This document shows, one piece after another, positions 18,029 to 27,466 of a DNA stretch of 64,000 nt. The notes under the pieces are model-generated. The model made no database searches. It was not told the DNA's origin and was given only the letters and a program-made list of their open reading frames with translations. Numbering within the stretch: the stretch's first letter is position 1; every line of letters begins with the position of its first letter. Location: positions 368,010-432,009 of the forward strand of contig JAMPDF010000002.1 of NCBI GenBank assembly GCA_023665755.1, read 5' to 3'. Made by a program: the position numbers and the translations under genes. This DNA comes from Prevotella sp. GTDB taxonomy: Bacteria; Bacillota_I; Bacilli_A; ML615J-28; CAG-313.

Positions 18029-19234
18029 ATGTACAATTCGAAAATGTATACATTAGGTACAAATCCTTCTATCATTCGTGAATTATTTGAATATGGTAGA
18101 ACAAGAAAAGCAGAACTAGGAGAAGATGCAGTATTTGATTTTAGCATTGGAAATCCCAATATACCCGCACCAACAATCGTTAGGGATACCTTGATACGTT
18201 TAATCAAAGAAAAAGATGCCACGCTTCTTCATGGCTATACTTCAGCATCAGGCGATATTCAAGTTAGAGAAGCCATTGCCTGTCATTTGCGTGAAACGTA
18301 TCATACGCCTATAGATGCCAATCTAATTTATTTAACAGCTGGTGCTGCTGCGGCACTTACGATTGGATTAAAGGCATTGGTAAATGAAAATGAAGAAGTC
18401 ATTGTATTTGCTCCATTTTTTCCAGAATATAAAGTATTTATTGAAAATGCAGGTGGAGTAATGAAAGTAGTACCCTGTTTAGCACCTACTTTTGAGATAA
18501 ATTTAGAACTATTTGAACAAACTATTACGCCTTTGACCAAAGTGGTCATTATCAATTCCCCCTGTAATCCAACAGGTGTGATTATAAAGGAGGAGATGCT
18601 CCAACAAATGGCCTATATATTGAGAAAAAAATCTCAAGATTATCAACATCCAATTTATCTATTATCAGATGAACCTTATAGGGAATTGGTATATGAGGAT
18701 ATCCGTGTGCCTTTTGTTACAAACTATTATGATCATACTCTAATTTGCTATTCGTTTAGCAAGTCCCTTTCTTTACCAGGGGAACGAATTGGATATGTAC
18801 TGGTTTCACCGAATGCCTATCAAGCAAGTGAAATTTATGCTTCGATTTGTGGTGCCGCAAGATCACTCGGGTTTGTATGTGCACCTGCTTTGTTTCAGTA
18901 TATGATTCCTTATTGTTTAGGCCAAACATCTGATTTATCAATTTATCAGATGAACCGAGATATTTTATATCAAAATTTAATTGCCTATGGATATGAAGTA
19001 GTAAAACCAGAAGGCGCCTTTTATTTATTTGTTAAAGCATTAGAATCGGACGCAGTTGCTTTTTCCAAACGGGCTATGCAGTATGAATTGTTACTTGTAC
19101 CAAGTGATACATTTGGTTATAGGGGGTATGTTCGTATTGCTTATTGTGTATCAACCAAACAAATTCAAGCTTCTTTATCTTCCTTTGAACGATTAATTAA
19201 AGAATATACAGCATCAGGAGAAAATTATGAGTAA
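18029..19234 (+). CDS. PLP-dependent aminotransferase, class I/II (aspartate/aromatic type)
   Basis: A fold-type I aminotransferase of 401 residues. The Schiff-base lysine is Lys245 in CYSFSKSLSLPGERIGYV, with LLSDEPYRELVYED (PLP-binding Asp and Tyr) and NSPCNPTGV upstream and a C-terminal Arg in VRIAYC. As first gene of the aro operon it most likely transaminates 4-hydroxyphenylpyruvate or phenylpyruvate, or supplies glutamate/aspartate exchange; sequence alone does not settle this. AAAGGAGG precedes the ATG. Its stop codon overlaps the next start by eight bases. Confidence 0.85.
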   Translation: MYNSKMYTLGTNPSIIRELFEYGRTRKAELGEDAVFDFSIGNPNIPAPTIVRDTLIRLIKEKDATLLHGYTSASGDIQVREAIACHLRETYHTPIDANLIYLTAGAAAALTIGLKALVNENEEVIVFAPFFPEYKVFIENAGGVMKVVPCLAPTFEINLELFEQTITPLTKVVIINSPCNPTGVIIKEEMLQQMAYILRKKSQDYQHPIYLLSDEPYRELVYEDIRVPFVTNYYDHTLICYSFSKSLSLPGERIGYVLVSPNAYQASEIYASICGAARSLGFVCAPALFQYMIPYCLGQTSDLSIYQMNRDILYQNLIAYGYEVVKPEGAFYLFVKALESDAVAFSKRAMQYELLLVPSDTFGYRGYVRIAYCVSTKQIQASLSSFERLIKEYTASGENYE

Positions 19235-20531
19235 ATTAGATGATATTCGTGCTAAAATCAATGAAATTGATCGACAAATGGCTACTCTTTTTGAAACAAG
19301 AATGAAAGCGAGCAGGGAAGTGGCCGAATATAAAAAAGAACAATCATTACCTGTTTATGATGCAAATCGTGAACAAGAGTTGATTGAGAAAAATGTAGGT
19401 TATATTGAAAATAGCGAAATTCAAGCAGATTATATTTCTTTTTTGCGTCATACGATGAATATATCGAAACAATATCAAAGAAGAATCATTGAGCACAGTC
19501 CACGAAATAGTCAAGTGTTGAGTGTGACTATGAAGGATACATCTTATGATGTGATTATTCAAAATGGTGGTTTACAACAGGTTCAAACCTATTTTTCATT
19601 TGCCCGTCAAAAAGCATTGATTATTACAGATAGTGGTGTACCTAGAGCATATGTGGATTGCCTCTATCAACAATTAGAGCATGGCTATGTGTATACTTTT
19701 GAACAAGGTGAACCTAGCAAATCTTTTGAAAATTATGAAAACATTATTGCTTTTTTGATAAAAAATGCTTTTTCAAGAAATGATGTGATTCTTGCTTTAG
19801 GGGGTGGAGTAGTCGGAGACTTAGCAGGCTTTGTTGCTTCTACCTATATGAGAGGGATTGCGTTTTATAATATTCCTACAACTCTTCTTTCACAAGTGGA
19901 TTCTTCAATTGGTGGAAAAACGGCTATAAATCAAAATGAAATTAAAAATATAGTAGGCGCGTTTTATCCTCCAAAAGGGGTATTGATTGATCCAATGGTA
20001 CTTAGAACTTTAGACAAAAGACAATTCTATGCGGGACTAGTAGAGGCTTTAAAAATGGGGGCAACATCTGATGCTGTTTTGTTTGAATGGATTGAAAATA
20101 GTCAAGACGTCTTTGCTGATATCGAAAAGATTATCACTAGAGCTCTACTTGTTAAAAAGCAAATAGTTGAACAAGATCCCAAAGAAGAGCATTTGCGTAA
20201 AATACTTAATTTTGGCCATACTATAGGTCATGCGATTGAAAGTAGCAGAGCATTTCATAACTATTCAGATGAAGATAGATATCTTCATGGGGAGTGTGTG
20301 GGGATGGGGATGTTATATTTTTCTAGTCCAAAGGTGCAAAAAAGGGTTCAAGCCATTTTGGAAAAATATCATTTACCTACAAAATGCAATTTATCCAAAG
20401 CAGAACTCCAATCGTATATGTTGCTAGATAAAAAAAGAACAGGAGACTTGATGACTGTGATTTATGTGGAAGAAATAGGAAAAGCAAAAATCCTATCCAT
20501 ACCATTTGAATCATTAGATCAGTATATTTAA
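19227..20531 (+). CDS. aroB: chorismate mutase / 3-dehydroquinate synthase fusion
   Basis: Residues 1-90 are an AroQ-class chorismate mutase (LDDIRAKINEIDRQMATLFE, RMKASREVAEYK, then an Arg/Glu-rich helix). Residues about 108-434 are dehydroquinate synthase, with ALGGGVVGDLAGFVA (NAD binding), SSIGGKTAIN, and zinc ligands in VEALKMG, NFGHTIGHAIE and HGECVGMG. It would convert DAHP to 3-dehydroquinate and also chorismate to prephenate, joining an early and a post-chorismate step in one chain. The usual aroB length is about 350-360 residues; the extra length here is the mutase. Confidence 0.92.
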   Translation: MSKLDDIRAKINEIDRQMATLFETRMKASREVAEYKKEQSLPVYDANREQELIEKNVGYIENSEIQADYISFLRHTMNISKQYQRRIIEHSPRNSQVLSVTMKDTSYDVIIQNGGLQQVQTYFSFARQKALIITDSGVPRAYVDCLYQQLEHGYVYTFEQGEPSKSFENYENIIAFLIKNAFSRNDVILALGGGVVGDLAGFVASTYMRGIAFYNIPTTLLSQVDSSIGGKTAINQNEIKNIVGAFYPPKGVLIDPMVLRTLDKRQFYAGLVEALKMGATSDAVLFEWIENSQDVFADIEKIITRALLVKKQIVEQDPKEEHLRKILNFGHTIGHAIESSRAFHNYSDEDRYLHGECVGMGMLYFSSPKVQKRVQAILEKYHLPTKCNLSKAELQSYMLLDKKRTGDLMTVIYVEEIGKAKILSIPFESLDQYI

Positions 20532-20540
20532 GGAGGAATT

Positions 20541-21635
20541 ATGAGAAATACACTAGGTGATTGTGTGACTGTTACTTTATTTGGTGAAAGTCATGGAAAA
20601 AGTATTGGTGCGGTTTTAGATGGAGTCGCACCAGGTATCAAAGTAGATACTGATTTTCTTGAATCTCAACTATGTAAACGTAGACCCCAAGGGCAACTGG
20701 AAACATCAAGAAAAGAATTAGATCAATATACAATTTTAAGTGGTGTATTTCAAGGTTATACAACGGGTGCACCCCTTACAATAGTCATTGAAAATCAAGA
20801 TGTAAGAAGTGATGATTACCAAGATATGTCTCATTTGCCAAGACCTTCTCATGCGGATTATGCTGCCTTTGTAAAATATCATGGATATAGTGATTATCGC
20901 GGAGGTGGACATTTTTCGGGAAGAATGACTGCACCATTAGTGGCAGTGGGTGCAATCGTTCAAAAGGCATTAGAACAAAAACAAATTTATATTGGTACCC
21001 ATATTTTATCGTGCGGGGGAATTAAAGACCGAGCATTTCAAGATTATACAAAAGACATTCAAATGCTGCAAACGAAACATTTTCCTGTATTAGATGATGT
21101 GGAACAACAAATGAAAGCAAAAATAGAAGAAGCCTTTTTCAATCAAGATTCATTAGGAGGTATTTTACAGACCGCTATTATAGGACTTCCTGCTGGTCTT
21201 GGTGAACCTTGGTTTTCTAGTGTAGAGGGGAAATTGGCCAATGCTTTATTTTCTATTGGTGGAATCAAAGGTGTAGAATTTGGTGATGGATTTGGTTTTG
21301 CAAATATGACAGGTGCAAAGGCCAATGATGCATTTTATATAGAGAACCAAATGATCCGAACTAAAACCAATCACAATGGTGGTATCAATGGTGGAATAAC
21401 CAACGGAATGCCTGTGTGGTTTAATATTGCAGTAAAACCCACACCATCAATTGGTCAACTTCAAGAGACAGTTGATTTGATTCAAAAGAAAGAAACATCT
21501 ATTCAAATCCAGGGTAGACACGATCCAGCGATTATCAGACGTATAGCAGTAGTTGTGGATAGTCTTGTGGCCATTGTAGTAGCTGATTTATTAGCTAGCC
21601 GTTATGGTAATGATTTTTTGACATTTGAGGAATAA
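20541..21635 (+). CDS. aroC: chorismate synthase
   Basis: Catalyses the final step to chorismate from EPSP using reduced FMN. The 364-residue protein has the family signatures GESHGKSIGAVLDGVAPGI at the start, RRPQGQLETSRKE, RPSHADYAAFVKYHGYSDYRGGG, and a late GRHDPAIIRRIAVV. GGAGG stands just before the ATG, nine bases after the fused aroB. It is complete. Confidence 0.95.
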   Translation: MRNTLGDCVTVTLFGESHGKSIGAVLDGVAPGIKVDTDFLESQLCKRRPQGQLETSRKELDQYTILSGVFQGYTTGAPLTIVIENQDVRSDDYQDMSHLPRPSHADYAAFVKYHGYSDYRGGGHFSGRMTAPLVAVGAIVQKALEQKQIYIGTHILSCGGIKDRAFQDYTKDIQMLQTKHFPVLDDVEQQMKAKIEEAFFNQDSLGGILQTAIIGLPAGLGEPWFSSVEGKLANALFSIGGIKGVEFGDGFGFANMTGAKANDAFYIENQMIRTKTNHNGGINGGITNGMPVWFNIAVKPTPSIGQLQETVDLIQKKETSIQIQGRHDPAIIRRIAVVVDSLVAIVVADLLASRYGNDFLTFEE

Positions 21636-21638
21636 GAT

Positions 21639-22880
21639 ATGAAATATGGATTAATAGGTGCCCATTTAGGACATAGTTTTTCTAAAGAAATTCATGAAAA
21701 AGTAGCAGGCTATTTATATGAATTAAAAGAACTTTCAGAAGTTGAATTAGATGATTGGATGAAAAGTCCCACTTTTCAAGCCATCAATGTCACGATTCCA
21801 TATAAAGAAAAGGTGATGCGTTATTTACATCATATTGATGAAAAGGCAGAATCAATTGGTTCTGTCAATACCATTGTTAATCAAAATGGTGTATTATGGG
21901 GATATAATACAGATTATCTTGGCTTCAAAAAAATGGTGATGTATCATCACATTCATGTGGAACAAAAAAAGGTGCTGATTCTGGGAACAGGTGGTACGGC
22001 CAAAACAGTAAAAGTAGTCCTTCAAGATTTAGGTGCATCTGAAATTATTATGGTATCTAGGAATCCTAAAGAAAATCAAATCTCTTATCAAGAGGCTATG
22101 CAATTGCATCAAAATGCACAAATTGTGGTCAATACTACACCTTGTGGGATGTATCCTCATAGTGAAGATGATGTTTTATTGGATATCACGTCTTTTGATG
22201 CATTAGAGGTTGTTTTAGATGTGATTTATAATCCTTTACGAACAAAATTGATTCAAATGGCCAACCAAAAAAATATCCTAGCAGTATCAGGGTTATATAT
22301 GCTTGTGGCTCAGGCGATATATGCAATAGAATATTTTACCCATCAAAAGTTATCTGATACCATTATTGATCAGACATATCAAGAAATCAAACAAAGCAAA
22401 GAAAATATTGTGCTCATTGGTATGCCTTCAAGTGGAAAAACTACTATTGGGAAAATCCTTGCAGAAACAATGGGCAAGGTATTTGTAGATATAGATGATG
22501 AAATTGAACAAGTTTTACAAATGCCGATTGCAAAATATTTAAATGAAACAACTGAAGCAGAATTTAGAAATATCGAAGAAATGGTAATTGCTCGTATTGC
22601 CAAAGAAACAGGTAAGGTGATTGCAACAGGTGGTGGTGCTATTTTAAGAGAGCGTAATATAGATGCCCTTCGTGCTAATGGAAAAATAATTTTCATAGAT
22701 CGGCCACTTCATTTATTGCAAGCCACTAGCAATAGACCACTATCTTCTCAATCAGAGCAATTACAAACATTATATAAAACACGCTACGAGAAGTATTTAG
22801 CTGTAGCAGATAAGGTCATCTCTAACGGAGGAGATATCAAAACAGTAGTAGCACAAATTCAAAAAGAGGTAAATATATGA
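21639..22880 (+). CDS. aroE-aroK: shikimate dehydrogenase / shikimate kinase fusion
   Basis: Residues 1-250 are shikimate dehydrogenase, with NVTIPYKEKVM (catalytic Lys), GSVNTIVNQNG, GYNTDYLGF, the nucleotide-binding LILGTGGTAKTV and VNTTPCGMYP. Residues about 255-413 are shikimate kinase, with Walker A GMPSSGKTTIGK, DIDDEIE, EAEFRNIEE, the GGGAILRE loop and the lid RPLSSQ. One chain thus reduces 3-dehydroshikimate and phosphorylates shikimate, two consecutive steps. The start is three bases after aroC and the end overlaps aroQ by four bases. Confidence 0.93.
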   Translation: MKYGLIGAHLGHSFSKEIHEKVAGYLYELKELSEVELDDWMKSPTFQAINVTIPYKEKVMRYLHHIDEKAESIGSVNTIVNQNGVLWGYNTDYLGFKKMVMYHHIHVEQKKVLILGTGGTAKTVKVVLQDLGASEIIMVSRNPKENQISYQEAMQLHQNAQIVVNTTPCGMYPHSEDDVLLDITSFDALEVVLDVIYNPLRTKLIQMANQKNILAVSGLYMLVAQAIYAIEYFTHQKLSDTIIDQTYQEIKQSKENIVLIGMPSSGKTTIGKILAETMGKVFVDIDDEIEQVLQMPIAKYLNETTEAEFRNIEEMVIARIAKETGKVIATGGGAILRERNIDALRANGKIIFIDRPLHLLQATSNRPLSSQSEQLQTLYKTRYEKYLAVADKVISNGGDIKTVVAQIQKEVNI

Positions 22881-23308
22881 AATTGTGGGTAATCAATGGT
22901 CCTAATCTCAATTTACTCGGGATTCGTGAACCAGAAATATATGGTCATCAAACTTATCAAGATTTATGTGTCTTGTTAGAAGAACAGGCCAAAGATAGGC
23001 AAATTCAAATCGAAATTTTTCAATTCAATGCCGAAGGAGCGATTGTCGATAAGATACAAGAAGCCTATTTTCAGCATATAGATGGGATTATTATTAATCC
23101 CGCAGCTTATACACATACGAGTGTAGCTATTTTAGATGCGCTTCAAGCAGTAATGATTCCAACAGTAGAAGTGCATCTTTCCAATATTCAAACAAGAGAG
23201 TCTTTTAGGGAGCATAGTTATGTTCGTTTGATAGCCAAAAAGACCATTCAAGGGCATGGATTTCAAGGGTATATTGAGGCTATGGATTATTTGATTCAAC
23301 ATCAATAG
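22877..23308 (+). CDS. aroQ: type II 3-dehydroquinate dehydratase
   Basis: Dehydrates 3-dehydroquinate to 3-dehydroshikimate. The 143-residue length and motifs fit the dodecameric type II enzyme: NGPNLNLLGIREPEIYG at the start (catalytic Tyr in YGHQTY), FNAEGAIVDKI, INPAAYTHTSVAILDAL (Asn and His), and EVHLSNIQTRESFREHSY. The ATG overlaps the stop of the preceding fusion (ATGA). Confidence 0.95.
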   Translation: MKLWVINGPNLNLLGIREPEIYGHQTYQDLCVLLEEQAKDRQIQIEIFQFNAEGAIVDKIQEAYFQHIDGIIINPAAYTHTSVAILDALQAVMIPTVEVHLSNIQTRESFREHSYVRLIAKKTIQGHGFQGYIEAMDYLIQHQ

Positions 23309-23322
23309 AAGAAAGGGGAAAA

Positions 23323-24546
23323 ATGATGAAGGTAACGATTACAAAAAGTCAGGCAAGTGGCACAATTGTTGCCCCACCATCTAAAAGTTATGCTCATCGT
23401 GTACTTATTGTATCAATGTTAACAGATAAACCTTGTACGATTTACAATATCGATTTGAGTCAAGATATTTTAGCCACTCTACATGGACTAGAAATATTTG
23501 GGAAGACAGTTAATTGCCATGATGGAATAGTAGAAGTACAAGGAAAGATTTTACTAGATAATTTGCCCAATCATTTGTATCTAGATTGTATGGAAAGCGG
23601 AAGTACTTTGCGATTTTTCATTCCCATCCTCTTGTTAACGGGTAAAACCATAACCTTAAAAGGAACTACACGTTTAATCGAGCGTGGTATTCGTGAATAC
23701 CAAACTATCTTTCAAAAGCAAGGTATTCAAATCAAGCAATCAGCTGAAGATATTACCCTTCATGGTCAGTTAAAAAGTGATCATTTTATATTAGCAGGTA
23801 ATATTAGTAGTCAGTTTATTACGGGATTATTATTTGCCTTACCACTATTACCTCAAGAAAGTACCATTACCCTTACTACTCAGTTAGAAAGTAAGCCTTA
23901 TGTAGATATGACCTTAGACGTATTACGTTTAGCGGGAATAGTGATTGAAGAACAAGAGAATAGTTACCATATTCTAGGAAATCAGTGTTATTTTGCACGA
24001 GACTATCAAGTAGAAGGAGACTATTCGAATGCGGCTTTTTTAGATGCATTTAATTATTTGGGTGGATCTGTTAGGATTCAAGGGTTAAATCCATATTCTA
24101 AACAAGGTGATCGTTTATATGCAACTTATTTTCCTTTATTGAGTCAAAGATATGCTAGTATTGATATTGGCAATTGCATTGATTTGGGTCCTATTCTATT
24201 TTGCTTTTCTGCTTTGATGCATGGGGGGCATTTTACGCATACATCAAGACTCAAAATCAAAGAAAGTAATCGGATTGAAGCGGTAAAAAAAGAACTTGCC
24301 AAGTGTGGAGTATCATTAATAGAAGGACAAGATGAAGTATGGATTGATAATACTCATTTACGTATACCTGAGGAAGAACTGGATGGTTGGCAAGATCATC
24401 GTATTGTGATGGCACTTTCCGTTTTGCTTTCTAGATTAGGGGGAAGTATCTATGGCGCTGATGCTGTACGTAAAAGTTATCCACGTTTTTTTGATGATTT
24501 GATTCAACTGGGAATAGAGGTGAGGCAAGATGATAGATCAACATAA
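23323..24546 (+). CDS. aroA: 3-phosphoshikimate 1-carboxyvinyltransferase (EPSP synthase)
   Basis: Joins shikimate 3-phosphate with phosphoenolpyruvate. The 407-residue protein has the substrate-binding PPSKSYAHR near the start, ESGSTLRFFIP, FITGLLFALP, RLKIKESNRIEAV and DHRIVMALSVL. AAAGGGG precedes two adjacent possible ATG codons (23323 and 23326). The length is slightly short but both lobes are complete. The end overlaps tyrA by 17 bases. Confidence 0.93.
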   Translation: MMKVTITKSQASGTIVAPPSKSYAHRVLIVSMLTDKPCTIYNIDLSQDILATLHGLEIFGKTVNCHDGIVEVQGKILLDNLPNHLYLDCMESGSTLRFFIPILLLTGKTITLKGTTRLIERGIREYQTIFQKQGIQIKQSAEDITLHGQLKSDHFILAGNISSQFITGLLFALPLLPQESTITLTTQLESKPYVDMTLDVLRLAGIVIEEQENSYHILGNQCYFARDYQVEGDYSNAAFLDAFNYLGGSVRIQGLNPYSKQGDRLYATYFPLLSQRYASIDIGNCIDLGPILFCFSALMHGGHFTHTSRLKIKESNRIEAVKKELAKCGVSLIEGQDEVWIDNTHLRIPEEELDGWQDHRIVMALSVLLSRLGGSIYGADAVRKSYPRFFDDLIQLGIEVRQDDRST

Positions 24547-25381
24547 AAAAATTCTAATTGTTGGATTGGGACTATTAGGCGGTTCATATGCCTCTATGCT
24601 TACGCATAAAGGATACGAGGTAGGTGCTATTGATATCCAGTCTTCTACTATTGATTATGCACTTACCAAAGGGATAATTGCTCATGGATATACAACAGTT
24701 CAAGCTAGTTATGTCGAGCAGTTTGATATTCTTATTTTTGCATTATATCCTCATATTTTTGTGGAATGGATCAAAAAGTATCAACACTATATCAAACCAC
24801 ATGCCATTCTTACGGATGTGACAGGGATTAAAGTATGGTTAATTGATCAACTGAAAAATTTACTTCGCCCAGATATCGAATATATTGGTGCACATCCAAT
24901 GGCTGGAAAAGAAGTATATGGGGTGGAATATAGTGATGAAAATATGTTTAAGGGAGCAAATTATATCATTACCCCAACAGAACATTCTACAAAGGAGGCC
25001 ATTGAAGTGGCTCAATCTATTGGTCAATTGTTGGAGGTTCAGCACATTCAATTGCTTTCCCCAAGTAGTCATGATGAAATGATTGGATTTTTATCTCAGT
25101 TAACCCACTGCATAGCCATTAGTTTAATGACATGTAAAGAGTCCACGCATTTGGTCGAATATACAGGTGATTCTTTTCGTGATTTGACAAGAATTGCCAA
25201 AATCAATGAATCGATGTGGAGTGAGTTATTTTTATGCAATAAAGAAGAATTACTGGCTCAGATGGATATCTTTTTAAAGCAGTTTACTATATTAAAAGAG
25301 GCACTAGCGCATGAGAATATAGAAAAGATGAAAGCAATGATGCGTCTTTCTACTAGTAGAAGAAGTTATTTTGATCAATAG
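24530..25381 (+). CDS. tyrA: prephenate dehydrogenase
   Basis: Oxidative decarboxylation of prephenate to 4-hydroxyphenylpyruvate for tyrosine synthesis. The Rossmann motif GLGLLGGSYA is at residues about 12-21, the family signature AHPMAGKE follows, and SHDEMIGFLSQLTHCIA carries the catalytic His region. There are 283 residues and no C-terminal ACT domain, so direct tyrosine feedback through ACT is not expected. Prephenate would come from the mutase domain fused to AroB upstream. Confidence 0.9.
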   Translation: MIDQHKKILIVGLGLLGGSYASMLTHKGYEVGAIDIQSSTIDYALTKGIIAHGYTTVQASYVEQFDILIFALYPHIFVEWIKKYQHYIKPHAILTDVTGIKVWLIDQLKNLLRPDIEYIGAHPMAGKEVYGVEYSDENMFKGANYIITPTEHSTKEAIEVAQSIGQLLEVQHIQLLSPSSHDEMIGFLSQLTHCIAISLMTCKESTHLVEYTGDSFRDLTRIAKINESMWSELFLCNKEELLAQMDIFLKQFTILKEALAHENIEKMKAMMRLSTSRRSYFDQ

Positions 25382-25392
25382 GATGTGATAAT

Positions 25393-26457
25393 ATGAATAT
25401 GGATTTTATTAGAAAACTACCAACACCACAAGAAATTAAAGCCTTATATCCATTAAGTGAAACACTTATGGCAGTGAAAAAACAAAATGATGAGGCAATT
25501 CGGGATGTATTTGAAGGTAAAAGTAATAAGATGATTTTAATTATAGGACCTTGCTCTGCAGATAGAGAAGATGCCGTAATTGCCTATATCCAACGCTTAA
25601 GAGGAGTACAAGAAAAGGTAAAAGATCAACTGATTATTATTCCTCGAATTTATACTAATAAACCGAGAACAACTGGTGATGGATATAAAGGAATGTTACA
25701 TCAACCTAATCCTTTATCTAGTCCAGATATGTTAAAAGGACTGATTGCGATTCGTAAACTACATATGCGTGCTTTGGATGAAACAGGCTTTTCTTGTGCA
25801 GATGAGATGTTATATCCAGAAAATCATAGGTATTTATCTGATTTACTTTCTTATGTTGCAGTAGGGGCAAGATCTGTTGAAAATCAAAGCCATCGACTTA
25901 CTGCAAGCGGATTAGATTTGCCAGTAGGAATGAAGAATCCAACAAGTGGTGATTTAGGTGTTATGATGAATGCCATTTATGCTGCTCAGCACGGTCATAC
26001 CTTTATTTATAGAGGATGGGAAGTGATAAGCAAAGGGAATCCATTGGCCCATGCGATTTTACGTGGCTATGTCGACAAACAAGGAAAATCACATCCTAAT
26101 TATCATTATGAAGATTTAGTTAGTTTATGTGAAATGTATGAATCATCAGGTTTGAGTTGCCCTTGCGTCATTGTGGATACCAATCATGCGAATTCTAATA
26201 AACAATGGTATGAGCAACCGAGAATTGCTCAGTCTATTTTAAATAGTATGGAACATAATGCTAAGATTAGAAAAATAGTTAAAGGATTAATGATTGAGTC
26301 ATATTTGGAAGATGGAGCCCAAAAACTAGATGAAGGTGTGTTTGGCAAATCCATTACCGACCCTTGTCTAGGATGGGAAAAAACTGAACAATTGATTGTA
26401 GAAATAGCAGAACATGTCAAAAAAATGCAAGAAGAATCAAAAACGAGAAAACAATAA
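25393..26457 (+). CDS. aroF: 3-deoxy-7-phosphoheptulonate (DAHP) synthase, AroFGH type
   Basis: Condenses PEP and erythrose 4-phosphate, the entry step of the pathway. The 354-residue protein is a type I-alpha DAHP synthase: IGPCSADRE, YTNKPRTTGDGYKGML, ARSVENQSHRLTASGLDLPV, and late metal-site residues in VDTNHANS. The usual GARTTESQ is GARSVENQ here, a conservative change. It is placed at the end of the aro block although it encodes the first enzyme. The symbol follows the family; feedback specificity cannot be read. Confidence 0.9.
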   Translation: MNMDFIRKLPTPQEIKALYPLSETLMAVKKQNDEAIRDVFEGKSNKMILIIGPCSADREDAVIAYIQRLRGVQEKVKDQLIIIPRIYTNKPRTTGDGYKGMLHQPNPLSSPDMLKGLIAIRKLHMRALDETGFSCADEMLYPENHRYLSDLLSYVAVGARSVENQSHRLTASGLDLPVGMKNPTSGDLGVMMNAIYAAQHGHTFIYRGWEVISKGNPLAHAILRGYVDKQGKSHPNYHYEDLVSLCEMYESSGLSCPCVIVDTNHANSNKQWYEQPRIAQSILNSMEHNAKIRKIVKGLMIESYLEDGAQKLDEGVFGKSITDPCLGWEKTEQLIVEIAEHVKKMQEESKTRKQ

Positions 26458-26474
26458 ATAAAATAGGAGGCACT

Positions 26475-26897
26475 ATGAATATTTTATTTTTTCTAAAACC
26501 TAAACAACAAGTCGTATACATTTATGATGATTTTACCATTCGTCAAGCCCTTGAAAAAATGGAATATCATCGTTATACGTCAATTCCAATCATCAACAAG
26601 GAAGGAGACTATATTGGAACACTTTCTGAAGGGGATATCCTTTGGGAAATCAAAAATCGGCATCAGTTTAATTTAAGTGAAGCAGAAAATACTAAAATCA
26701 GTGATGTTCAGCGTTTGAGGGATAATTTGCCAATTGATATATCTGCACAAATTGATGACTTGATTTTGAAGGCAACCATTCAAAATTTTGTACCTGTGAT
26801 TGATGATCGTAAAAAATTTATTGGTATTGTAACAAGAACTGATATTATCAAGTACTTTTTTGAAAGTCAAAACAAATCATTCCAAGATAGCATATGA
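26475..26897 (+). CDS. stand-alone CBS-domain-pair protein
   Basis: The 140-residue protein is little more than two CBS motifs, at about residues 15-70 (YTSIPIINKEGDYIGTLSEG) and 85-135 (FVPVIDDRKKFIGIVTRTDI). Such pairs bind adenosine nucleotides and usually act as energy sensors for a partner. AGGAGG precedes the ATG, 17 bases after the DAHP synthase, so it may be read through from the aro operon. No partner domain is fused. Confidence 0.8.
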   Translation: MNILFFLKPKQQVVYIYDDFTIRQALEKMEYHRYTSIPIINKEGDYIGTLSEGDILWEIKNRHQFNLSEAENTKISDVQRLRDNLPIDISAQIDDLILKATIQNFVPVIDDRKKFIGIVTRTDIIKYFFESQNKSFQDSI

Positions 26898-26972
26898 AAC
26901 TCATTTCAATCGCTAGTTTTAATAGAAATGCGAATAGCATATATTGATATGTAACAAGATATGTGAATTGAC

Positions 26973-26989
26973 CATTCCTTATAGGAATG
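26973..26989 (+). repeat. 7-bp perfect inverted repeat before the deaminase-like gene
   Basis: CATTCCT and AGGAATG are separated by TAT. No T-run follows, so it is not a terminator. It could be an operator or a leader hairpin. Confidence 0.35.
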
Positions 26990-27029
26990 TTAGTTGCAAA
27001 GTAGATTGTTAAAAAAGAGGAAAAAACAA

Positions 27030-27455
27030 ATGAAATATGAAGAATTAACCCAAGCAGACTATCAATTGATCCAAATGGGATTAGATACATTGGCCAAACA
27101 TTTTGATGATGGAATTTATCATCATACAGTAGGCTGTGCTATTCGGTCTAAATCGAATAAGGTATATACAGGTGTCAATTGTGATGGAATTCATGGTTCT
27201 TGTGCAGAATATATTACAATGGGTATCGCTATTGCTTCAGGAGAAAAAGAGTTTGATACCATTGTTGCGGTACATGAAAAAGCTCCTAATGGTGTTGTAT
27301 CTCCTTGTGGAAATTGCCGACAAATGTTATTGGCATATGCAAAGGATATCTTAGTAATTGTTAATGATGAAAACAATCAATTGAAAAAAGTAAGCATTGC
27401 ATCTTTATTACCACTGGCTTGGCATCCTGTTGCAATAGATGCAGAAGATGAATAA
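27030..27455 (+). CDS. cytidine deaminase-like zinc enzyme
   Basis: The 141-residue protein has the deaminase zinc site: GSCAEYITMG (Cys plus catalytic Glu) and SPCGNCRQMLL (two Cys). The layout fits the small cytidine/blasticidin deaminase group, with the substrate unproven. An in-frame ATG at 26994 lies upstream, but GAGGAAAAAACAA before 27030 supports the later start. In the 132 bases before it a short perfect palindrome is seen (26973-26989). Confidence 0.8.
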   Translation: MKYEELTQADYQLIQMGLDTLAKHFDDGIYHHTVGCAIRSKSNKVYTGVNCDGIHGSCAEYITMGIAIASGEKEFDTIVAVHEKAPNGVVSPCGNCRQMLLAYAKDILVIVNDENNQLKKVSIASLLPLAWHPVAIDAEDE

Positions 27456-27466
27456 AGGAGGAAACT

